This document shows positions 58,962 to 64,000 of a DNA stretch of 64,000 nt, piece by piece. A program made the translations under genes and the position numbers. The stretch spans positions 246,704-310,703 of the forward strand of contig CAJTDN010000008.1 of assembly GCA_910574865.1 (NCBI GenBank), written 5' to 3'. Within the stretch, counting starts at the first letter, position 1, and every line of letters begins with the position of its first letter. Below the pieces are notes generated by a model. That model searched no databases, was not told the origin of the DNA, and saw nothing but the letters and a program-made list of their open reading frames with translations. The DNA is from Lachnospiraceae bacterium. Its GTDB lineage: Bacteria > Bacillota > Clostridia > Lachnospirales > Lachnospiraceae.

Positions 58962-59530
58962 TCACTGTTTTTCCGTAGGAGTATACCGCTTCATCGCTTC
59001 CTTCATATGCCCGATGGCTTCCATGTACGGAACCCCGATGGACGGATCGTCACAAAACGCCTTTCTTCCCCCGCCGTACGTCCCATTGAAATATGCCCCA
59101 GCGGCACGGAAAACCACTTGGAAAACCCGTGCTGCGGCGAGACGCTGTCGCCCAGGTGCCATTTCCCGGCCAGCGCGCACGTGTAACCGTTCTCGGCCAG
59201 CACGTCCGTGTACGTCATCTGCCCGTCCAGATATCGGATTTCCTCCTTTTCCGAAGCGTACATCGGCGTCCTCGTCACCTCGTACTTCGACGCGTCGATG
59301 TCCCCGTTGTCCAGCCAGTCCGTCACGCCGTGGGCGGACGGGATGTTCCCGGTAAAAATGGATGCCCTCGCCGGGGAACACACCGGAGAAACGCAAAAAT
59401 AATTTTCAAACCTCGCGCCACTTGCCGCCAGTTGGTCAATGTTTGGCGTATGCGCTTCCGGGCATCCCGCGCAGCCAAGCGTCCATGCCCCCTGGTCGTC
59501 CGTCATAATCAAAACCACGTTCTTCCTCAT
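58962..59530 (-). pseudogene. Sulfatase remnant (internally deleted and frameshifted)
   Basis: ATG 59530 opens a genuine sulfatase N-terminus: VVLIMTDDQGAWTLGCAG metal site, then PVCSPARASIFTG with the CxPxR sequence whose Cys becomes formylglycine. After about 140 codons the frame changes near 59100, going straight to a C-terminal piece GAYFNGTYGGGRKAFCDDP that ends at 58962. Sulfatases are 450-550 residues, so more than half is missing. Probably non-functional. Confidence 0.75.
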
Positions 59531-59617
59531 GACAACCTCTTCCTTTCTTCGTACCTGATACATGACACTATACCCCTTTCCCCCTTTTTTTTGAATAGAA
59601 TTATCCTGCTTCTTACA

Positions 59618-59647
59618 TGGACAAAACAACACAAAATATGGTATAAT
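59618..59647 (+). promoter_or_regulatory. Promoter of the AraC-type regulator
   Basis: TGGACA (59618-59623), 18-bp spacer, TATAAT (59642-59647). The transcript start would fall at about 59654. Confidence 0.55.
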
Positions 59648-59655
59648 AACGAGGA

Positions 59656-59688
59656 AAATGACGGTCATGCTTGCATGAAACGTCATTT
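59656..59688. promoter_or_regulatory. 33-bp nested palindrome in the AraC-sulfatase intergenic region
   Basis: AAATGACG (59656-59663) pairs with CGTCATTT (59681-59688), and inside is TCATGCttGCATGA. Directly at the expected transcription start of the regulator, so an operator or an mRNA hairpin. Confidence 0.55.
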
Positions 59689-59763
59689 GACGACTATCTC
59701 CATCGAGACGCCAGTCGAGATGGTATGATAACGAAAACTTCCTTAGATAAAGGAGATTTGAAA

Positions 59764-60864
59764 ATGAGCACGCAAAAAACACCGGAAGAGATGCGCAACA
59801 TCCTGGACAACTTAAACCAGCTGGAATCTTACTTGTTCCCGCGCCTTTCCGACGAATCCATATTTGAAGACGTTTCCACCTATTTCCGCTTCCTTGAGCA
59901 ACATTTCATCAAAAAAAACGATCTGGCCAAACTATATTTTCAACAGATTCCCCAAGACATCATGGATGCCCAGGCGTATTGGAAGGAGTTTGTACATCTG
60001 GACGATGTATACGCCATCATTTCCGGTCTGGACATTTGTGTCTATAAACAATTCAACTTTCCGAACTGCAAGCCCCACTCCTCGGGCTGCTTCGAATGCA
60101 TTTACATCATGCAAGGTTCTGGAACCTTGCGGCTTTCCGACCAGTCTTATTCGTTGCATGAAGGGGACTGTATCTTTCACCAGCCGGACGAGACATACCT
60201 TTTAAATACTGACCCGAACAGCATCGCCCTGAACATCGAACTGCGCACCGGCTACACGTATGACTTTCGGAATTCACTTTTTTCCGACTGCCCGCCCGCC
60301 CAATATTTTTTCAAATCTTATTGCGACAAGGAACTTTCACACAATTACCTTTTGTTCCACACAGATAATTCGCGTGAATTCCAAGATGTCGCCTTGCATA
60401 TGTTGGGAGAAATGTTGGCAGAACGCCCTTATAAGAATGAGATTTTGAAACATTATTTCGAACTGTTCGTTTTTTACCTGAAACGCTGCTGCGGTGTCAA
60501 TGCTAAAACCGTCGGAAGGCTTTCTTCACAAGAATTGTATTATCACGAAATCATGCAGTATCTAAAGGACAACTACCGCACGGCCGACTTGGAAAGCACG
60601 GCCGCACGCTTCCATCTGTCCAAAAATTATGTTTCCCGCATCATGCGCTCCGTCAGCGACAGAACCTTTATCGAGTCACTCTCCCTCGTCCGAATCGAAA
60701 AGGTCAAGGAATACCTGGCTGAAACCGAGCTCTCGCTGGAAATCATCGCGGAACTGACCGGGGTATCCGACCCGTCCTACCTCTGGCGCGTTTTTAAAAA
60801 ACATACGGGGATGTCCCCGTCAAAATACCGGAAAGCGGCGATGCCAGGAACTGTCAGGAAATAA
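59764..60864 (+). CDS. AraC-family transcriptional activator with N-terminal cupin
   Basis: 366 residues. 70-180 is a sugar-sensing cupin (CIYIMQGSGTLRLSDQSYSLHEGD). The last ~100 residues hold two helix-turn-helix motifs (STAARFHLSKNYVSRIMRS and EIIAELTGVSDPSYLWRVFKKHTGMSPSKYR). Divergent from the glycosidase/transporter genes, which it most likely activates. Ribosome site AAAGGAG before ATG 59764. Confidence 0.9.
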   Translation: MSTQKTPEEMRNILDNLNQLESYLFPRLSDESIFEDVSTYFRFLEQHFIKKNDLAKLYFQQIPQDIMDAQAYWKEFVHLDDVYAIISGLDICVYKQFNFPNCKPHSSGCFECIYIMQGSGTLRLSDQSYSLHEGDCIFHQPDETYLLNTDPNSIALNIELRTGYTYDFRNSLFSDCPPAQYFFKSYCDKELSHNYLLFHTDNSREFQDVALHMLGEMLAERPYKNEILKHYFELFVFYLKRCCGVNAKTVGRLSSQELYYHEIMQYLKDNYRTADLESTAARFHLSKNYVSRIMRSVSDRTFIESLSLVRIEKVKEYLAETELSLEIIAELTGVSDPSYLWRVFKKHTGMSPSKYRKAAMPGTVRK

Positions 60865-61027
60865 CTTTACCGCTCCATGTTTTTTGATAAAACGCATACT
60901 TCAACTCCTTATATACTTGTGCCGGCAAAATAATACTCCCGGAATAAAACCGCGACAATATGCTTTCACCGTGCACCCAAAGAAATGCCGAAAGACAATC
61001 CGTATCAAAAAAGTACCCCTCAATCAA
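60854..61027 (-). pseudogene. Truncated PIN-domain protein
   Basis: From TTG 61027, overlapping the ImmA stop, 57 codons read YFFDTDCLSAFLWVHGES and SIILPAQVYKEL, the start of PIN ribonuclease-like proteins that follow XRE-ImmA pairs in Clostridia. The frame stops at 60854 within the 3' end of AraC. PIN domains need about 130-150 residues, so the catalytic C-terminal acids are lost. The break point is where the AraC locus now abuts. Confidence 0.7.
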
Positions 61028-61775
61028 TTACCGCGTTCCCTCCCGTTTCCTCCTCGCCGCCAAACACGATGTCCTCGCGAAAAGCGTCCAATAACAACTC
61101 GTCAATCTTCCCAGACGAAACCATGTCTTTCTGACGCAATTTTTCCACTTGTTTCAAATAATATCCATAGGTTCTTTTCTGCGATTCAACCAGGACCGGC
61201 CTATAAAGTTTATCATCATAGCCGAGACTCCTCGCGGTCGAAACCACACCCAAGCTATATTGATCCATATCAGGCTTCATCAAATATCCTTCCGAAAGCA
61301 GTCTCCAGAGCATGGCCTGATGACTCAGCCCAAAATATTGTTCCAGCGCGATGACATCTTGCAGTGACGGAAATGCCGTTCCACATATCTTTTTAACCAT
61401 CGCTTTCAGAGCCCCATATGGGGCAATAAAATAGGAAGCAAACTGGTCTGCCCTTTTTTCCACTTCACTTTTCGAATCGAGTTTTTTTGCACACACATTA
61501 AAACCTGTCGAATCATCAAAATACAAATGATATAGTTCATGCGCAAGAGAAAACCTCTGGCGGCCATATGACATCGTCGAATTGACCGCTATCAGCTTCA
61601 CCTTGTCGTCCCTCACGCACATGCCGCTGATGTTCTCCCCCAAAGGATAATATACAAGAGTCAGTCCTTCAATCTGACTCACCAAGGAGAAGATGTCTAT
61701 CGGGGAATTCGCGTCCTCGCCCAATAACAGCCTTAATTCCTGCGCTTTTGTATTAAGATCCAATTTATCAATCAT
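61020..61775 (-). CDS. ImmA/IrrE-family metallopeptidase
   Basis: 251 residues with zinc motif HELYH (in FSLAHELYHLYFDD, about 76-80) and the third ligand region EKRADQFASYFIAP. Such proteases cleave a partner XRE repressor. The partner is the gene immediately upstream, overlapping at ATGATTGA. Start taken at 61775, six bases after GGAGG. Confidence 0.88.
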   Translation of the reverse strand: MIDKLDLNTKAQELRLLLGEDANSPIDIFSLVSQIEGLTLVYYPLGENISGMCVRDDKVKLIAVNSTMSYGRQRFSLAHELYHLYFDDSTGFNVCAKKLDSKSEVEKRADQFASYFIAPYGALKAMVKKICGTAFPSLQDVIALEQYFGLSHQAMLWRLLSEGYLMKPDMDQYSLGVVSTARSLGYDDKLYRPVLVESQKRTYGYYLKQVEKLRQKDMVSSGKIDELLLDAFREDIVFGGEEETGGNAVID

Positions 61776-62103
61776 CTTCATCCTCCAAAAGTCCCGCCAT
61801 AAAACGACTGTTAATGGCAATCTTCCCTATGTCCGCAATCACTTTGAGGTCATCCTGGCTGATATCCCTGGCCCTGAAGGCAAACTGGATGGGACTTGCC
61901 TCTGCCCGCATATTGGCAAATGAGGACAGACTATGACCATAAAGGCTGACGAGACTTTCCAATTGGTCAACCGTAAGGTTTCTTTCTCCCGTTTCAACCT
62001 TCGAGATATAGGTCTGGGTAACACCCAAAAACTCAGCAATCTGCCCTTGTCTCAAGCCCGCTTGCTCTCTCATTGATTTCAACCTTTCATAAATGGTGTC
62101 CAT
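61768..62103 (-). CDS. XRE regulator partnered with ImmA
   Basis: 111 residues: helix-turn-helix at 10-65 (LRQGQIAEFLGVTQTYISKVETG) and a helical C-terminal segment with FRARDISQDDLKVIADIGKI, typical of ImmA-cleaved repressors. Likely autoregulated through the palindrome in its promoter. Confidence 0.88.
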   Translation of the reverse strand: MDTIYERLKSMREQAGLRQGQIAEFLGVTQTYISKVETGERNLTVDQLESLVSLYGHSLSSFANMRAEASPIQFAFRARDISQDDLKVIADIGKIAINSRFMAGLLEDEDD

Positions 62104-62128
62104 AACGTCCTCCTTCGTTCTTTTTTAC

Positions 62129-62182
62129 ATTATATCCCAGTCATGTCATATTTTCAAGATATTTTTATATGAAAATATGACA
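62129..62182 (-). promoter_or_regulatory. Promoter and operator of the XRE-ImmA module
   Basis: -35 TTGAAA (62152-62157), 17-bp spacer, -10 TATAAT (62129-62134). A perfect 13-bp inverted repeat, TGTCATATTTTCA (62144-62156) and its complement (62170-62182), covers the -35 and upstream DNA, as expected for autorepression. Confidence 0.75.
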
Positions 62183-62226
62183 CGGATGTCAAAATTGACC
62201 CGCTTTACGTTCGTCCTCCAGGTCAA

Positions 62227-63039
62227 TCAGCTTAGATGTCGACCGAAGGCTGAACAATAACTCACAATCGCCAATATCACCAGCACAAAAATAACCAGCA
62301 TGTCCCATATGTCAAAAACCGGCTCCCCAATCATTTTTGCCAGTGCCACGTTGATGATTATCTGAAACGGGATAAGCGCCAAAAAAGTGCTCCCGAGGGC
62401 AACTGATTTCTTCGTCTTTCCCCAGGCCTTGAAAATCCCGAACACAAGCCACAAAAACAGAATGGAAATGATTGCCATCACCACGCCAATCGAAAATACC
62501 TGCCTCACCTTTGTCAGCCTGCTCAGCACGTACAAATACGGGATAAGAAAGGTGCTTAATGACAACAAACTTGCAAAAATCCCTCTCCTCCCCAGCGCGA
62601 CGCTTGGAAAAAGAACCAGCCATGCAAAGACAATCGAACCTATCGGGATAAGCGACCATGTCAGCGCGCCGGATATCGCGATGTCACAAATAAGGCAGAC
62701 CATGATTCCCAGCAAAAGTGTTGCCGAGAAAATGATGGAAACAATCACGCTCCCCACCACGCCTTTTTCAGCCCTTCTCGTCATTGCAATCAAATTTTCA
62801 TCCGCCTTCTCCCCATAATTATTTTCGTCAACCTTTTCCCCGCTCAACAATTCATTGACCGTGATTCCCAATATTTCACACAGCTCCAGCATAACGGATG
62901 CGTCGGGCATGCTTTTCCCCGTCTCCCATTTGGACACGGCCCTGTCCGTAATGCCCAGACTCTCCGCCAGCTGCGCCTGGGTCAATTCTTTCTCCTTACG
63001 GCATTTGGCAATAAATTTTCCAATCATCACTTGATTCAT
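62227..63039 (-). CDS. XRE-type membrane-bound regulator
   Basis: 270 residues: helix-turn-helix at 1-65 (LTQAQLAESLGITDRAVSKWETG) then about six hydrophobic segments (roughly 93-118, 122-145, 148-165, 180-205, 215-235, 245-262). HTH plus polytopic membrane proteins of this kind are frequent in Clostridia; signals sensed are unknown. Confidence 0.82.
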   Translation of the reverse strand: MNQVMIGKFIAKCRKEKELTQAQLAESLGITDRAVSKWETGKSMPDASVMLELCEILGITVNELLSGEKVDENNYGEKADENLIAMTRRAEKGVVGSVIVSIIFSATLLLGIMVCLICDIAISGALTWSLIPIGSIVFAWLVLFPSVALGRRGIFASLLSLSTFLIPYLYVLSRLTKVRQVFSIGVVMAIISILFLWLVFGIFKAWGKTKKSVALGSTFLALIPFQIIINVALAKMIGEPVFDIWDMLVIFVLVILAIVSYCSAFGRHLS

Positions 63040-63071
63040 CTCGTTCCATCCTTTCGCCTTAATTCTTAATT

Positions 63072-63240
63072 CAAGAACGCCATTGGCGTTCTTGCTACGA
63101 AGCGCGCATCATGCGTAGCATGATAAAATACTTCTGCGCACTTCTGCAATCCGCCGGAGGCTACCCAATCACATGATACGCCTTCCCCCGCTTTATAAAA
63201 ACAAACCAATGGTTGAATCATACAAATCCAACCATTGGTT
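63072..63240. repeat. Intergenic hairpins
   Basis: CAAGAACGCC/GGCGTTCTTG (63072-63094, 3-nt loop) and AACCAATGGTTG/CAACCATTGGTT (63204-63240). The 322-bp gap 63040-63361 carries these and no gene. The second may terminate the membrane gene at 63362. Confidence 0.5.
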
Positions 63241-63361
63241 GAGAGATGACGCGCCATATTTTTATACTCACGGGTTACCACGCACGACGTGCTCTTTCCG
63301 TCTCCAATCCGCTACGATCGGCACTAGTCGGACGTCCATCGGACGGACAGCACCCCTGATA

Positions 63362-63799
63362 TCATACATTTTCCCTGACAATCAATAAATGGAAGATTCC
63401 GAACAACATCGCAGAAGCCGCCAACAGCCAATGGCGAAGAAGAACCCCGTTTATAAAAAACAGACCGATTGGAACGACCGCCAGCCCATACAGTACCGCC
63501 TTACTGCCTGATTTTTTCCTTGTCCACAAAAAAGTATATACAACGAGCGATACCACGGTCACGCCCAGCCATAGAAACATTTCCGGCACGCTCCGGAAAC
63601 CAAATTTCCACCCGTTTGTGGCAATCGGGAATAGCATGAATACCATGCACGCGTATCTCCCGACCTGCTCCGACACGTTTATCAACGGGCGGGAGCTTTC
63701 CATGCTCCCGGCAATCCCTTTTCTGGCGACAACCATGTTGACCACGACAAGCCACATGACGGCCAGCGCGTTGATTCCGTTAATCCATCCAAATGTCAT
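63362..63799 (-). CDS. Small integral membrane protein (145 aa)
   Basis: Five hydrophobic segments at about 5-25, 42-58, 70-90, 98-118 and 120-138, with short loops. No family recognised. Start chosen at ATG 63799 after GGAGAGG. Confidence 0.65.
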   Translation of the reverse strand: MTFGWINGINALAVMWLVVVNMVVARKGIAGSMESSRPLINVSEQVGRYACMVFMLFPIATNGWKFGFRSVPEMFLWLGVTVVSLVVYTFLWTRKKSGSKAVLYGLAVVPIGLFFINGVLLRHWLLAASAMLFGIFHLLIVRENV

Positions 63800-63890
63800 T
63801 TTGCCTCTCCAATCCATTCATGAACTCCACCGCCTCATTTTGTCCCGGAGCGTCCTTCCCTTCATAAGGTACATTCAAGTATAAACCCAT
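63780..63890 (-). CDS. Possible short ORF overlapping the membrane gene (36 aa)
   Basis: Begins MGLYLNVPYEGKDAPG, recalling the first residues of DUF5710 proteins (LYLNVPYxxKDxAK), behind a good GGGAGG site, and runs 19 bp into the next gene. Could be a degraded DUF5710 start or a leader peptide coupling translation. Confidence 0.35.
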   Translation of the reverse strand: MGLYLNVPYEGKDAPGQNEAVEFMNGLERQNDIWMD

Positions 63891-64000
63891 TCTCTTTTCC
63901 TCCCTATTTAGTCAAGTGTTTTTTCCTTATTTTCCAAGGAATTTTTAATTTCATATCTCAGGTGAATGAGCCAAGGTGATGGACATTTCTCTGTATCTAG

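Noticed and set aside
58962..59396. Separate Arg/Gly-rich gene in another frame of the sulfatase region
   Set aside because: Only its last ~45 codons look real, and they are the C-terminus of the frameshifted sulfatase; the rest is an out-of-frame reading.

Overview
The window is a chromosomal segment of a Firmicute, most likely a gut Lachnospiraceae-type Clostridium. Evidence for this is the AgrB-type peptide maturase, AGGAGG-like ribosome binding sites, GH3/GH78/GH2 glycosidases beside an AraC activator, and an XRE-ImmA-PIN module. A complete-looking prophage of about 46.5 kb (584-47082) interrupts it. A 13-bp direct repeat bounds the prophage and overlaps the integrase stop codon at the right end. 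By eye the host segments are richer in G+C, with many CGC/GCC codons, than the prophage.

Prophage layout: nearly everything is on the minus strand, so the phage reads from right to left. At the right end is a plus-strand lysogeny block: cI-like repressor, a small membrane protein and a tyrosine integrase. Leftwards follow early genes (SprT-like protease, antirepressor, PP-loop enzyme, SNF2 helicase, lytic transglycosylase), then recombination and replication (VRR-NUC, a nuclease-ATPase fusion, DUF669, family-B polymerase, primase-helicase). Next come a late regulator (DUF1492/ArpU type), terminase, portal, MuF, scaffold and capsid, and a contractile PBSX-like tail (sheath, tube, frameshifted chaperone, tape measure, baseplate). 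The left end holds the tail fibre, a reverse transcriptase, the holin and the endolysin.

The standout system is a diversity-generating retroelement (DGR). The last ~130 bp of the tail-fibre gene (VR, 4650-4778) has a near copy 238 bp downstream (TR, 4412-4540). Of 32 differences, 30 fall at adenines of the coding-strand TR, and a DGR-type reverse transcriptase follows. The phage can therefore retarget its receptor-binding tip. Other notable items are: an ADP-ribosyltransferase domain fused to the MuF head protein, with an ADP-ribosylglycohydrolase elsewhere in the phage; a LexA-boxed promoter driving a 33-aa ORF toward the repressor gene; seven copies of an 18-nt semipalindrome; two homologous inverted control regions; a canonical A-AAA-AAC frameshift; a methyltransferase with an in-frame TGA; and a candidate structured RNA.

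Host flanks: on the left is the start of an agrB-like gene with an intact promoter 80-140 bp from the insertion point. On the right are a P-loop kinase, a methyltransferase, a broken antitoxin-like gene, and a glycan-use operon (broken sulfatase, GPH symporter, GH2, GH78, GH3) divergent from an AraC-type activator. These are followed by an XRE-ImmA-PIN module with truncated PIN, an XRE-membrane regulator and a small membrane protein. Intergenic host DNA carries several strong palindromes. I saw no rRNA, tRNA, CRISPR array or complete insertion sequence.
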